DNA of 64,000 bases, from assembly GCA_023052935.1 (NCBI GenBank), contig CM041295.1:165559366-165623365 (forward strand), in the 5' to 3' direction. The position numbers and the translations under genes are program-made. Below, in pieces: positions 45,024 through 57,592 of this stretch (position 1 is the first letter of the stretch; every line of letters begins with the position of its first letter). This stretch comes from Piezodorus guildinii. Taxonomy: Eukaryota > Arthropoda > Insecta > Hemiptera > Pentatomidae. Under the pieces are notes generated by a model. It saw only the letters and a program-made list of their open reading frames with translations, was not told where the DNA came from and made no database searches.

Positions 45024-46529
45024 TTGTCCCGAGGCACCGGTGTCTCTTCTACAGAGCCAATCACCCATAGTGGAGTACAACCGATTCAAAGAAATTCAGT
45101 GAACAGCCTCGGATATGGACAGTCTCAATGGAAACGATCTGGCATGTTAAGGGATATTAGAATAGGTACATGGAACATACACACTCTCTATGGAAAGGAA
45201 GTGGAGATAGTCGAGGAGATGGAATCCTACAAAATAGGCATCCTAGGGATATGTGAAATAAGGAAGAAAGGTTCTGGTGAAAAGCGACTGGACAAGGGAT
45301 ATACTCTGCTATATTCAGGAGTACCACCAGGTAGCAGAGCAAAAGAGGGAGTTGGAATGATCCTTAAGGATGAGCTTTTTCAGAAAGTCCAGGATTAGGA
45401 ACCGGTCAACTCTAGAATAATATCTGCCAATATCATTCTCTCAGTGGGTAACGTTACCCTCATCCAGGTTTATGCACTAACTGAGGACTCTTCTGTGACA
45501 GAGGTGGAACAATTATACAGCGACTTGACCAGTGAAATTGGGAAAAGTAGGAATAGGAATTTAATTATAATGGGAGACCTCAATGCAAGGACCGGAAGAG
45601 ACCACAGAAGAGCCAATGGATGCATGGGTTACCATGGAGGAGAAAGAACTTTAAACAATAACGGAAGGCGCTTATTGGATTTCTGCATTGATAATGACCT
45701 TGTCATTGGCAATTCATTTTATCCTCATAAACAGGTCCACAAGATAACCTTTTCAGCCCTGGAAAGAAATGCTAACAGTGTGATAGATTACTTTCTTTAC
45801 ACCAAGGAAATAAGGAGCTACTTTATGGACATTAAGGTCATATGGGGGAGCGGAAATAGGAAGCGATCACATGCTTCTGATCGCCGATACCAGAATTCCG
45901 TCTGTGAAAAAGACTAGATTTAAATCCTTTGAAAGGATCGAAATAAAGAAGATGTGGGAACCCCAAAGGCAGATGGAGTACGAGGATGAGCTGAGGATTC
46001 TACTGGGAGAGCTGGACTTTGATAAAGACCTGGATGATCTTTGGCTGGACCTGAAAGTAGCCATACTGGAGTCCGCATCAAAGGTATGTGGTGTTAAGAA
46101 GGTATCAGCTAAGTTGAAGCGTTCAGATTGGTGGAGTGAGGAGCTTAGGGTTGTTATCCAGGAAAAGAAGAACTTCTGGAAAAGGTACTGCAGAGGAAAA
46201 AGCAGAAGCAACTATGATATGTACAAAGATGTGAAAAACAGAGTTAACATGGCAGTGAGAGAAGCAAAAGGAAAAGTTTGGGAAGAGTTCGGCCGATCTC
46301 TAGATAATGACCATAGGGAGAATATTAAACTCTTTTGGAGGAAAATAAAAACCCTCAGAGGCAGAAAGCCCAAACAAATAAGAAACATAAAGAATGAAAA
46401 AGGAGAGGTGGTATCTGAGGAGAAAGAGATCTTGGAGACCTGGTGTAGGTACTACGCAAGACAGTTCGAGGGCAATCAACAAGAAGAAATCGATCATCTC
46501 AACGGGGTGTTAAGGGAACACAGTCCTTA
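45024..46529 (+). pseudogene. RTE-like LINE, third copy: endonuclease part
   Basis: Endonuclease begins with IRIGTWNIHTLYGKEVEIVE (about 45,160), then LGICEIRKKGSG (catalytic E). A stop at 45,396-45,398 is followed by the rest: LIQVYALTEDSS, IIMGDLNARTGRD (45,570), NANSVIDYFLYTKEIRSY and, after a frameshift near 45,880, the D-H end. A linker (45,900-46,529) is charged and helical (DDLWLDLKVAILESASKVC). A stop comes at the insertion. The 5' region at 44,860-45,020 resembles that at 33.4-33.5 kb. Confidence 0.8.
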
Positions 46530-46979
46530 ACACTTCATTACTGCCATCTAGCAGACACTTTTATCATTAGTGTCACAACGCCATCTAGCGGCAGCTAGAG
46601 GAAGGGGCTTTCTGCAAAAATTGGCAAGACCCCCATGCAAGTCAGCAATTGAAGACAGGGACTTGTAGTGAAGTGAGCACATGTGCCCAAAGTGTGAGAC
46701 ATTTTTCATTACATTATTCCATTAAGAATTACTTTACCATGGAGGAGTAATTCATAGGAGCCGGCCTACCCATGGGCCGAGAAGGAGGAGGACGAGGGGG
46801 AAGAAGAAACAAAGAAAATACAGATATGTATTATAAATTAAGATACTAACCCCTCCATACCATATGTAGCAATAGCAATAAATACAAGCCATTCAAATAT
46901 ACAGTCCACTAATCATTTAAAACTCAGCCCATCAATTATTTATTTTATTATTGTCAAAAGTCACCTGGAACGCCCCAGG
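46530..46979. mobile_element. Unclassified 450-bp insertion in RTE-like element
   Basis: Splits the RTE-like frame. CCTTA stands on both sides (46,525-46,529; 46,980-46,984) in the same codon phase, consistent with a 5-bp target duplication. Its left part has CCATCTAGCAG and CGCCATCTAGCGGCAG; its right end forms a small hairpin CCTGG-AACGC-CCAGG. No terminal inverted repeats or protein frame were seen. Confidence 0.4.
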
Positions 46980-47009
46980 CCTTAGATAATAAACAACAGG
47001 GAATCCGAA

Positions 47010-48547
47010 ATGGAAGATGAAGGAAATGACCCGATTGAGGAGGAAGAGGTCGAAAGGGCCATTGCGAAGATGAAGATAAGAAAAGCAGCAGGGCGTGACA
47101 ACATAGTCCCAGAATTTCTTAATTACGGAGGACCAGAGTTGATAGGGACATTACAAAAATTCTTTCAAAGAGTTTGGGAAGATGGAAAAATCCCTCAGGA
47201 ATGGGAGTACAATGTTATAGCCCCCATCCAAAAAAAAGGAGTTCAAAGTGATTGCTCGAACTACAGACCTATTTGCCTGTCTCCCGAGATTTATAAAGTG
47301 TATACCTCTATTCTGGAGAGCCGGTTGAGGCCAATGGTGGAGCCTATTCTGCAGGAAGAACAGAGTGCATTAAGATTCAACAGACAAACTCAGGATCAGA
47401 TTTTCACCCTGCGGAATGTGATAGAGAAGTCCTGGGGCTATGGCCGAAACGTCTATATGGCGTTCTTAGATTTGAAGGCGGCATTCGATTCAGTGCCTAG
47501 GAAAGAAATTTGGGAAGCCTTGAGGGCAAAGAACATTCCTCAAAAGTTGCTGAGGGCTATAAAGTATACATACCAAGAGCCAAAGGGTGTAGTGCGCTTA
47601 AATGGGCAAGAATCCAAAGTGTTTAGGATGGAAAAGGAAGTAAAACAGGGCAATTCGCTATATCCCCTTTTGTTTATTGTATATATAGATGAGATTGCCT
47701 CAATTTGCAAAAGACGCACAGCCAGAATGCACATGGGCCAATGGAACCTATATCCTGTCGTTATACAGTTCCTCTTGTTTGCTAACGATATAGTCCTTAT
47801 AGCGAAATCCCCAGAGCAGCTTCAGCAGGCAGAGAGGGAGTGGAATGATGAACTGAAGAGAAAGGGAATGACAATCAATTCCAGAAAAAGCAAGGTTCTT
47901 CAAGTTGGTAGAGCTCAAAAAGATGTACATATCTCCTGTGGTGGAGAATTGATGGAGGTGGTGACAGATTTCACGTATTTAGGCACGGTGATCAGTAGAT
48001 CTGGGAAATTGGATTCTGAAATTTCAAGTAGAATTTCCAAAGCTAATTCCGTCTATTACCATATCTGCAACACGGTTATCAGAAAACGAGAAGTAGTACG
48101 GAACATGAAGTTACACATGTTCAAGTCCATCTATCTACCCGTGCTTCTCTATGGAGCAGAGAACTGGATTATGAATGAAAGGCTACAAAGTCGAATCACT
48201 GCCTCGGAAATGAAGTTTTTTAGAAGAATTGTGGAGAAGACACGGAGAGAATGTGTCCGGAATGAAAGGGTCAGGGAAGAGCTTAATGTATGCCCCATTC
48301 CGGAAGTTCTAGACAAGAGGCAATTGGGATGGTACGGGCATGTCTGCCGAATGGACCACCACTGGAACCCAATTAAAACAATGGAGGTAAGGCCCTTAAG
48401 AAGAGATCTAGAGGACGCCCAAGGACCTCCTATACCATCCACATGGAACGAATAGGGATGCGTAGAGGTAAAACTCTGGGTGAGATAAGAAACCTTGCCA
48501 GGAACAGAGACGGTTGGTATCAATGGCTGGGAACTCGCCCAGGCTGA
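47010..48547 (+). pseudogene. RTE-like LINE, third copy: reverse transcriptase
   Basis: The frame is open from 47,010 to 48,455: VERAIAKMKIRKAAGRDNIVPE, NYRPICLSPEIYKV, FLDLKAAFDSVPRKEIW (motif A, about 47,465), VKQGNSLYPLLF (B) and LLFANDIVLIA (C, about 47,775). The catalytic YADD reads FAND, losing the first Asp. The thumb has FTYLGTVISRSGKLD and LPVLLYGAENW; the tail has RQLGWYGHVCRMDHHW. A frameshift near 48,420 precedes the end, which runs to about 48,547 in another frame with GRPRTSYTIHM. Upstream it is separated from its endonuclease by the 450-bp insertion. Confidence 0.85.
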
Positions 48548-48862
48548 AAGGCAAATGGGTTGAAGAGAAAGAAGAAAAGATTTGAAATCGCACTTAAAAC
48601 TAAATACTCAGAGAGAATTCTAAAGAATTGTAAACAGAGGATTCAGAATGACAATGAATTTCTTCGAATCATCCCCAGTAGTGGCTAATTCAAAAGTGAA
48701 GTTAAGTGAAAAAAACAATGGAACGCATTGTTAGGTGGACGTGTTTACTTACTAAAATCAGTAATCTTAATATTGCCTTTCATTTTATCTCTTCTTCAAT
48801 AATTATTTTATATAAGATATTACCTGAGAAAGATGATAAAATAAAATTTTAAATATTTAATA
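48548..48862. other. No recognisable gene (probable LINE 3' flank)
   Basis: AT-rich sequence after the RTE-like frame; the 3' end of that element was not resolved. Confidence 0.4.
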
Positions 48863-48863
48863 G

Positions 48864-48924
<61 letters not shown>

Positions 48925-48928
48925 GTAT
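48863..48928. repeat. (AT)n microsatellite
   Basis: Dinucleotide TA/AT run with a few interruptions. Confidence 0.9.
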
Positions 48929-49389
48929 TTTTATTACCTAAAATTTGGTTCGATCAATTGTGATATCGAAATTTAACTTATAAGGGCAAAAAATGCCATT
49001 TAATGCAGTAAAAATAAAAACTTGCAATTTAGTACAAAAAAGGGCAAAACGTGCAATATATTATTCCTTAATCCATGAGCGGGATAGCTGTCCGGGTTTA
49101 AAGCTGATACACACAAGCAAATAAAACGTGCAAAATCATCGAAATCCGGTCTCTAATGATCACACTTGGCCGCCAGGTGGCAGTACAGTCAACATGAATT
49201 TCCCTTCTCAGGAACCAGAAACAGTTAGTTTTATTGGCTTTTTATCACTCTCCATTAACCTTTACAATTCCGTGTATCAGATTATTACCTTCAAATGTTT
49301 TTTTCTAAAATATTTAGCTATACAACGGTATATTACACATCTATATTACTATTCTTGGGCTCAAAAACACAAAAATTGCATAAAAAAAA

Positions 49390-49905
49390 TATGTTTGCAC
49401 TTTTCTCGTTTATCAAATTCGCTGAAATTGCATATTTGGCCATTATTTAGGAATGCTAATAAGATGATGTGCATAATTTTTTTAAATCCACAAAATCAAA
49501 GGTACTTCAGAGGCAGAAAAATTTAGATATCTGCATTTAAGCCCCATCAGACTATTTCAATCAGAATAAAACCTACCACGATATTAAAGCTCATTAAATT
49601 CTGCATCGATATAGGGAGTTTAATCAAAATCGTTAGAGCCGTTTATGAGAAAATCGTCAAAAGGTCCTAAATGCTAAATGGCTCGGGCATATAGTAGTAA
49701 ATATGAAATTTCAGTTTTGTACGACTTATAGTTTTTGCCCTAGACTTACCCCACACACATACACGGACACACACACAGACCTTTTTTCGAGACTTGGTCA
49801 TTTGGGCTCAGAAGATGTATTTCCGTCGAAAACTGGAATTCGAAAATTTTCAAGATCGCAATACTTTCCCTTACTATATATAGTAAGTGAAAGTAATAAA
49901 AAAGG
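49390..49905 (-). repeat. Dispersed repeat, copy B
   Basis: Reverse-oriented copy of 34,040-34,610. It ends at CTTACTATATATAGTAAG (about 49,872-49,889), the same 18-bp palindrome that starts copy A. Contains an (AC)n tract near 49,750-49,780 at the place of the (TG)n tract of copy A. Non-coding. Confidence 0.7.
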
Positions 49906-52470
49906 GACAGTATAAAATAAATTACATCAAAAAATAGAATTGTAGACATTTTGTAATTTGTAAGTGATATTTGCGAAGGTGCAAAAAACTTGAGAATTCA
50001 AAAAGTAAAGGATTAATTTTGTACGTAAACCAAAATATTTAAAAGTTCTTTCAGTATTTTTTAAATGATTTTTTACTCTTTTAATACTTTTCTTTACTAT
50101 TTCTAATCTAATATTAAACCTTCTAATATGAACTATTTGGATTCATAGTAATTTAAACAAACATACTAATAAACTTGTACATATGAAATATAATCTTAAG
50201 TTGTGTTACAAGCATTAGGGATTAATATTCATTATAGCATTGCAAAATTTTTAATCATCATTTTTTCTAATTAATTAATCGTAAATGTACAATGTTGGTA
50301 AATATATCTACTAAAAATATATCATACTAAAAGTCATGTTTGTTAGGTCCTTTTGTTAAATTTTCTCATAGATGTTGTACAGTATTAGAAATAATTTGAA
50401 GTGGTTTTGTAAGTCTATGTTTTGATAATTGAAGCCTATGGTTTTTGATTTTTCATTCCCCGCAGACTGGGAGAAATGTTATGTATTGAGAACACTGAGA
50501 GCTCTAAATTCATTATTGAATATTTAATACATTAATCAAGTAAATAGTAATAAGCCTTTGTCGGCAAAACATCAAAAGGCATTTACCTCCATGAGGCCCC
50601 CCAGCGATACTTCGGGAAACTCCCTAGACCCTAGGACAAAGGACCCCCGGCTTGGAGCACTTCCCATATCAGCCATGCCCGAGGTGACGAGGACGAAATA
50701 GAGGATTCGAAGAGGGGGTCTCATTCCTGCCACGAGAGTCGAGTTCCATCCTCAAGAGGAAGCGAGGTCCGTTGGGGGTCAGAGAGAGCAGCTGGAGATC
50801 TAAGAGCCTAGTAGGGGTGCCTAAGACTGATTCTACCTTCGCCAGCCGAAGTGTTTTAAAGGTATTTTCTTTGGTTATAATATTGTATGGCAAGTTTAAC
50901 AATAATGTCCCACAGTATTCTCAGGCATAGTTTAAATAGATTGTACTTGTGTACGTTGTTTTTAAATAATAATATTATTTATTAAAACTTGTTTACAGAT
51001 AATTAAAAACAAAGTAAAATGAAGGTTATGACAAATGACAAATATAAAAAAAATTAGAAACAAAAGATAGAAGAAAGTTAATAGAAAATTAAAATTTTAA
51101 AAAAGAGGTGAGAGATGTTTAAATCAAATATGAGTACGTACGGTTTGAAGGAGAGTGTCACAACAATGAGTCGGGAAATGAACTAAAATTGGCGATAACA
51201 ATGGTATCAAAGTAAACATTAAACAAATGAAGATTAAAAAATATTTGGAATACTTAATAAAATCATTTATAACAGGGAAAACAGGGTGAATTAAAATTAA
51301 AATAAATAATAAATAAAATGAAAATAGGAAAGTATATATTTCCATTCCATATTGGGTTGTCCCATGTTTATCATTATATTTGGAAATAAAAATCGGACAA
51401 TTATTTCGAGGAGATAAGGGATAAAAACCATTTGATAGTTTCTGTCTCTATTACACCTCCCTCCCCTTCAGCCTTATGCTAAAATGATATTAATTAAAAT
51501 TCAAATAAACCATCATTTGAACTGCAATTATTTAAATTAATTTAAACACATATATGTATATATATCAATTGTATGGTATTGTGAAATTATATAATAATTT
51601 TAAACAGCTAGATGCTAATAACTTTACATTAAAAAATTGAATCTCTCATATAATCGCTTCCATAGATTGTTCATTAGATCTCCATTTCTGTATCTAGTTA
51701 AAACTGTTCTTCCTCTCCATCCTCAGACAATATTTTGAATACTTATACTATTACCAATAGGGAATTTATGATATAGAATCTTATCCTTCTCTTTATATTT
51801 ACAATACTTGTGTGACCTTGCTAAGTTTCTTGTTCAAGAAATGATAGCCCTTCTAACATACAATCTAAATCTACTTTAAAAACTTACGATCTAGACTTTG
51901 TGACAGTTAAAAATCTCACTGAGATTTATTCTAATATTGAATATTTCATCACACCCTAGAATTTTTTCAGTCCTAACATGTACTCTCACTGAAAGGTATC
52001 GATTTATTTTGTAAAACTTTAGTTTTCTGATGTTTTGATTATAAGACTTAATTTTTTCAATTGTATTTTTACTGATTATTTATTAAACTACAGTAGAAAG
52101 TTTTCTTATTTGCAGGTTAGTTAAATACAAGGTAGTAGTCATGAATTGTATTTCAACACACTGTTTTTATGATGTCTTTGAATAAGTTGTCAGAAAAATG
52201 GAAGGACCTCATATAAATGCATTCCTGAGCATTAAGTACTAACCGACAATGCCATGGAAAATAATCCCTCGAAATGGCAGAATCCTGAGAATACATCCCA
52301 TACATTATATAATGGGTCATAGAAAACTGGCAAACGCACCTAATCTACTATTTCAGTAAATGAATAATCAATACATATTGATGTTTAATGTTATTAGTTA
52401 TCAGATAAAAAAAAATACATAATATTTAAAACAGTATACAGTAACATTTCAGTAAGAGAAATAATAAAAT
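49906..52470. other. No recognisable gene
   Basis: Mostly AT-rich. A GC-richer patch at about 50,600-50,850 carries a 77-codon minus-strand frame (50,669-50,902) with no recognisable motif. It differs in composition from its surroundings and may be a fragment of an unidentified element. Confidence 0.45.
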
Positions 52471-52478
52471 AAACTCAC

Positions 52479-52605
52479 CCCTTGAATTTTGTTGTAAATA
52501 AACTAGCTCAGGAATAACTGGTAGATGAACATAATTATTTTCATGCTGTAAACTTGTACATTCTGGTCCCAAAAGCTTTCGACCATGTTTTAGTATACTG
52601 AGTTG
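52479..52605 (-). CDS. Candidate exon 2, Cep135/Bld10-like gene
   Basis: Minus-strand segment with an acceptor (TTTTATTATGTCTTATAG) before 52,605 and a donor GTGAGT after 52,479. It is in phase with the upstream exon (phase 0), and reads QLSILKHGRKLLGPECTSL, then QHENNYVHL, with no stop. The ENN-x-L spacing resembles the next segment of Cep135 N-termini. The match is much weaker than that of exon 1. It could be a chance open segment; RNA evidence is needed. Later exons are not visible in the window. Confidence 0.35.
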
Positions 52606-53075
52606 CTATAAGACATAATAAAACTTAAGTAATATAAAATGGAACAGTGCCCTAGTATACCTCTTATTTAAACAATTAAAATCAACACGGTTGTATGAGG
52701 AATAACTAAATTTTACATTTTTAAATTAAATTTTTATTTTTATATATGATAATAAATAATAGGTAAAATTAAGTATATATTAAATAATTAAAAAACAGTC
52801 AACACTAGTAAAAAGTCTAAAAAGGAAGTAGAAAATCACAAAACTCCCATAGATTCTAACTAACTAAACTAGGTAAACTTATTTTTCTTACTAAAATAAC
52901 AATAAATTTTAGGCTAAGATATAATCATGTAAAAAAGTCAGTTGAACCAGTAGAGGATGTCCCTGACTGGAATCCTATTTAAGCTACTTTCAGATAATTT
53001 GAAAATACATATATTTTTTAAAACCATTAAATCTAAGAATAATATACATATGTCTCAGTGATTGAGTGAACCCAC

Positions 53076-53246
53076 CTGTAATAATTTATCGGAGATTTCT
53101 TTACAAGATGTATATCCACTCTTATAGTGCAAAATGTCATTTAACAAATTGTCTACTAAATCTATAGAACCAAATGAAAGAGGCTGATGGTAACCAATAC
53201 TGTCTAACTTTTTTCTCAATATATTATACTTATCTTCTGCAGACAT
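53076..53246 (-). CDS. Candidate first coding exon, Cep135/Bld10-like centrosomal protein
   Basis: ATG at 53,246-53,244 begins 57 codons: AEDKYNILRKKLDSIGY, then SFGSIDLVDNLLNDILHY, ending at CAG|GTGGGT, a good splice donor. This agrees with the start of Cep135/TSGA10-family proteins, in which a KY-x-x-LR-x-x-LD-x-x-GY block is followed by LV-x-x-L-x-x-D-L. Cep135 helps to build centriole cartwheels and is a long coiled-coil protein. It is the only frame in the window that looks like a cellular gene. The rest of the gene would lie on the minus strand further left, in introns filled by transposons, or the exon may be a pseudogene relic. Identified by family pattern only. Confidence 0.55.
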
Positions 53247-54160
53247 ATCAATGCAATTTGTAAAAAAACAATTTATTTGTACTAAAATTAAAAGAGAGGA
53301 TCTGATTTAAAACAGGTCTATTTATTCATGAACGTTAATCTAAAAAGGCCATGTTTAATTATTGGTTGGCTGTTGGTTAGACATTAAAAAAAGTTATCTA
53401 AGATTAAATAATCACAGCTGAAAAGATTACTAGATAAAGAAACTATGCATTTACTCAAGTTAGGAAAGTTGGGCTTGTTTTAATTTCATCAACCACCAGG
53501 TATCATTTCCCGGCTATTAGTTAACATGTAAATAAACTCGGGAGTCCAGAAGAGATACTTTCTCCTGTTTTTTTCTGAGCCGGTATTTTTAAAACGTTTC
53601 TAGATTATTCACCACCATGGTCCCAGACTAATCATAATTAAAACTTTTGGAATGCATTAAGGAGAGATGGTTCCAAGCAATATAATAATCTTAGTATGTA
53701 GATCAAACCCACCTAAAGAACCATGGAGACCAGAGCAGCCCACAACAGAAATTACCCGCCCATGCACTTGAAAACATTTTCCCTAGAAATATCTCTCAGT
53801 GCTTCAAATAATCCCTCGTTACAGGAATTCTCCATTTTACAACTATTATTTCATTATTCGGGAATCATTGAAAGATAATATATAAAATTATAAAAAAATA
53901 AAAATTACGACTTTTCTTTTGTGTTTCAATATTTACTAAAATAACCCTGTCGGAGTAAGAAGGCATAAATTAACTTATGTGATTTAATTATACACAATAC
54001 CATACAAATACAAATATATATATTCTAGAATTTTATAGGTCTCCTACCAATTTAGTTATTTACTATAGGGATATAACTGATCATGCGCAGTACACTTATT
54101 TCGTTCTGGTTGAGACCAAGATGTTTATATACATATGTACTTAAATTCGAGTTCGGTAGG
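53247..54160. other. No recognisable gene; upstream of the candidate Cep135-like exon
   Basis: AT-rich. It could contain the promoter and 5' UTR of the candidate gene, but no element can be supported. Confidence 0.4.
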
Positions 54161-55920
54161 CCTATTATTATTATTATACATACACCTTGGGCTTAGACCA
54201 GTAGTCGACATTGTCCCTTTAGAATAACAATGTCGTACAGTAAATAAACACTTCAATATATAGATGTCTGGTCGAGAGACCAATAAAATAAGTTTTTATT
54301 TACAAATGTTTAAAAAAAATAAAAACATATTTATATAGATATATACAAAATATATGGGATGTAAACAAATGAAAAAAAAAATCTGGTATAAAATAATAGA
54401 GCTGAACAATTTACAAATAAATTAATTAATCCATAACTATAGGATTTTGTTAAAATAAAAAATTCTGTCCTACGTTGAAAGTAGGATAGTGGATTAAGAA
54501 ATTTACATTTAGTGTGCGTCTTTTTGGGATCCTAGAAGGTGTTGGAAAAGATGGGTTTTGAATGAGAGAAGGGAAGAAGCATGGAGAATATGGTTAGGTA
54601 GGGAATTCCAGAGAGATGCAGAGCTGATATAAAAGGAAATATCAAAAGATTTGGTTCTATGGGTAGAAATGTAAAGGTCAGAATCGCGTGATCTAGTTTC
54701 AAGTAAGTGAATTGAGGATTTGAATTGAAGGATACTATGAATGTATGGAGGATGCTGGGAGTTAATGACTTGGTAGAGTTTTGTTCCGAGGAAATATTGT
54801 CTACGTATACGGAAGGTAGAGCCACTTCAATTCGCTGTATAAGTGGGTTACTGGTGACCTCCTGAAGGTACCGAAGATAAATCTTATAAACATATTCATA
54901 ATCCGTTTAAGTCTATCATCAAGTACACTCAAGAGGCCTCCATATACCACGCAGCAATAATCTAAGTGGGGGAAAATAATCGAGGAAACCGGTATCCTAC
55001 GGGTAGAAAGTGGGAATAGATGACGGGAGCGACGGAAGTACTTAACAGTACTTATAGTTGGTCTGGAAATTTGAGCAATGTGAGGTTTCCATGAAAAGGT
55101 TTGGTCTATGGTAATAGCTAGGTTTTTGACAGTGGAACTGAAGGTAATTGGGTGATCATTTAGGATTAGACTTGGAAATGCAGTATTAGCTCTGACGAGG
55201 GAATTGTAACATATTAGGATGTCCTCAGTTTTCATAGCATTTAGCCTTAGTTTATTTAAGGTCGCCCAGGTACTGATTCTATCAAGGTCTTCCTGAATTT
55301 TGGCGAATGCTACTAATAACTTAGAAGGAGGGAAAGATCTGAAAGGTAGATCTGAAAGTCGTCCGCATATAAATGATGGGAGCAGTGAAGGATTGAATTG
55401 GGAAGATCATTGATATAGGAATTGAATAGGAGAGGGGAGATGCTTGAGCCCTGGGCCACACCTGCTGAAAGGGCTAGGAAAGAAGATAGAGGGTGATTAG
55501 GAATGGTAACAGCTTGAGTCCTGTCGGAAAGGAAAGATTGAAACCAACGGATTGTGCTATTGGAAAATGTTAAAGATTTAAGTTTGGAAAAAAGGATAGA
55601 ATGGTCAAGAGAGTCAAAAACTTTCGTAAAGTCCAGAAGTATGATTACTGTCAACTTTTTTTCGTCCATAGCAGTATGTATGTCACAAGTGATTTTTAGG
55701 AGAGCGGATTAAGCGGAAAAGCCGGGTGGAAAACCAGATTGGAGAGGATCAAGCAGTTTGGAATTTTCGAGAAAATTTGATAGTTGAGATTGGACTATTC
55801 TTTCGAGCGGTTTAGAAAGATTTGAGAGGATAGAGACAGGGCGATAGTCTTTGGGGGAAATGGGGTTAAAGGTTTTATTAATAGGGTGTACGATTGCTTT
55901 TTTCAATACGGACGGAAAAT
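54160..55920 (-). pseudogene. CR1/L2-like LINE, decayed copy
   Basis: Same family as the element at 1-2048. In minus-strand order: YRPVSILSNLSKPLER and DPLQSGFPPG (55,906-55,709); LTVIILLDFTKVFDSLDHS, GVAQGSSISPLLF (GVPQG altered) and HHLYADDFQIY (55,669-55,313); VKNLAITIDQTFSWKPH, FPHLDYCCVVYGG and FIRFIFGTFRRSP (55,235-54,801); then a poor tail to 54,532. Several frameshifts break it. The 3' UTR ends with an ATAATA-type tail near 54,165-54,180. The 5' part, including the endonuclease, is missing. Confidence 0.8.
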
Positions 55921-56783
55921 TTATATATAATTTACTTGTTTTTAACTTATTTTTTATGTTTTCAAGGAGCTGTTAAGCACTTTATAGAGTTAGGAGGAAG
56001 ATATACAATAGCTAAAACCAAAAATTACGACAACAATCATTTTATTATTAACGTTTTGAACGTTCATTTACAAAAAAATTAAAAATAGTGTGTTTTAATG
56101 GTGTCAAAAGTATTCGGAATTTAGTGGTTTCCTTGTAATTTTAGAGCAGTTATCATAAATAAACATCCAATTGGTAATTTTTTTTGTATAATCATACATT
56201 GTAGCTAACTAGGAATTGATCTTAGTGATTAATTAATTGTATTATGTGAAAGATTATCCCACTGAAGCACTTATTGTTTCTTAAGGCCATTTTCATTTTG
56301 AATGCAGTATTTCCTGATTTTCTTTTAAGTAGGGCCCACAAATAGTTAATTAATTTTGACAGAAATAATGGAAGAGAGATTTTGAGAAATTTTTGAAAAT
56401 TTTGCAGCAACTAAATTTGAAAAGATAACGTATATATATCCAGAGTCATGGTCGCGCGCATGTTAAAAAAATAATTTAAACGTCATTTTTCTTCTTCTTT
56501 AAATTATTCAGTACATGAACATTTGAAATCATTGAGCAGCAGGATATTACGATTGTACTATACTTTTGACACTGAATGATCTAGTAATTTTGCATTATTG
56601 ATCGGATATTCTTAAAAACAATAAATTTTTCCATGATCAGTGGTCTTCCTTTGTGGGAGTCTCTTTTAAATATTCCTGAGCGAAAAAAAAATATATAAAT
56701 TCTCAGTTGTGAAATATACTTATTAAATGCAAATAAATACAAATTCCGAATACTTTTGACACTCACTGTCGGACTTATGATGG
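55921..56783. other. No recognisable gene
   Basis: AT-rich spacer without a supported feature. Confidence 0.45.
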
Positions 56784-57030
56784 TCATTTAAATAAGTCTT
56801 TTGAAATTAAGTGCAAGGTTGGAGCGTTTGTCCAGTAAGTGTTGAAGTAGTTGAAAACGTCGGGTAGTTTTTTTGTGGTTCTTGGTCTTTTATGGGGATT
56901 CCAAGTTAGACATTTGTCAAGGTGGAGTCTTAGGTATCGAATCTGTTCAACAGGGCCTAGTAGAGTGTCATTAAATGATACTGTATGGCAGGAATTTATT
57001 GGTTTACGACAAAAGGTAACGGTCATTTGG
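56784..57030 (-). pseudogene. Jockey-type LINE RT fragment
   Basis: Minus-strand frame with VTFCRKPINSCHTVSFND, GPVEQIRYLRLHLDK and LTWNPHKRPR. It matches the segment after the palm in the Jockey copies at 24.5 and 26.2 kb. Only about 80 residues remain. Confidence 0.7.
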
Positions 57031-57220
57031 TAGGATTTGTTAAAAAATAATTTTAATCATCCTATTCTGGCACCATACTTTAACGTCTCTTGTATTAGTT
57101 AAAAATTTAACTGTCATATTTAATTTTTTCAATTTACTTTTTCTATAGAAAAGTATATCTTTTTTTTATATCCAATCAATAAGGTAAAAGTTCAAAATCA
57201 TATCCTTTTCTTTACTAATT

Positions 57221-57592
57221 TGATGGATGTTGGATAATAATAAAATGAATAAAGTTCGAAATAAAAAGTTACTTTAATTAAATAAAAAAAACGATTAAAA
57301 ACACAATTAAAATGATGAAAAATAAGAAATAAAAAATAAGCTTTTTCTTGATGATAAATTAAATTTAAAAAAAAATGTTTTTTAAGTCCACACACACGAT
57401 ATTTTTAACAATCTTACCACAAAACAACACAGTACACACGATGCACAAAATGCAGGTAATTGGTTGGTTACCTTAGTGTTGCAGGTAAAAAATTAATATT
57501 AATAATTAAATTACTTTCCACCTGGCAACACTGAGGGACTTGAAAAACCGTCGTGTAGCCTCCGTGTTGTGTTTGACAGTGCAACCGTTACA
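57221..57592 (-). repeat. Gypsy 3' LTR (left copy)
   Basis: In element orientation it starts TGTAACGGTTGCACTG and ends CATCCATCA, with the usual TG...CA ends. 372 bp. Confidence 0.9.

Noticed and set aside
49165..49190. CTCF-like motif (CCGCCAGGTGGCAG)
   Set aside because: Good match to the vertebrate consensus, but a single motif in a repeat without context or known factor preference in this species.
50669..50902. 77-codon minus-strand frame as a gene
   Set aside because: No motif and no start or splice context; kept only as a composition anomaly.
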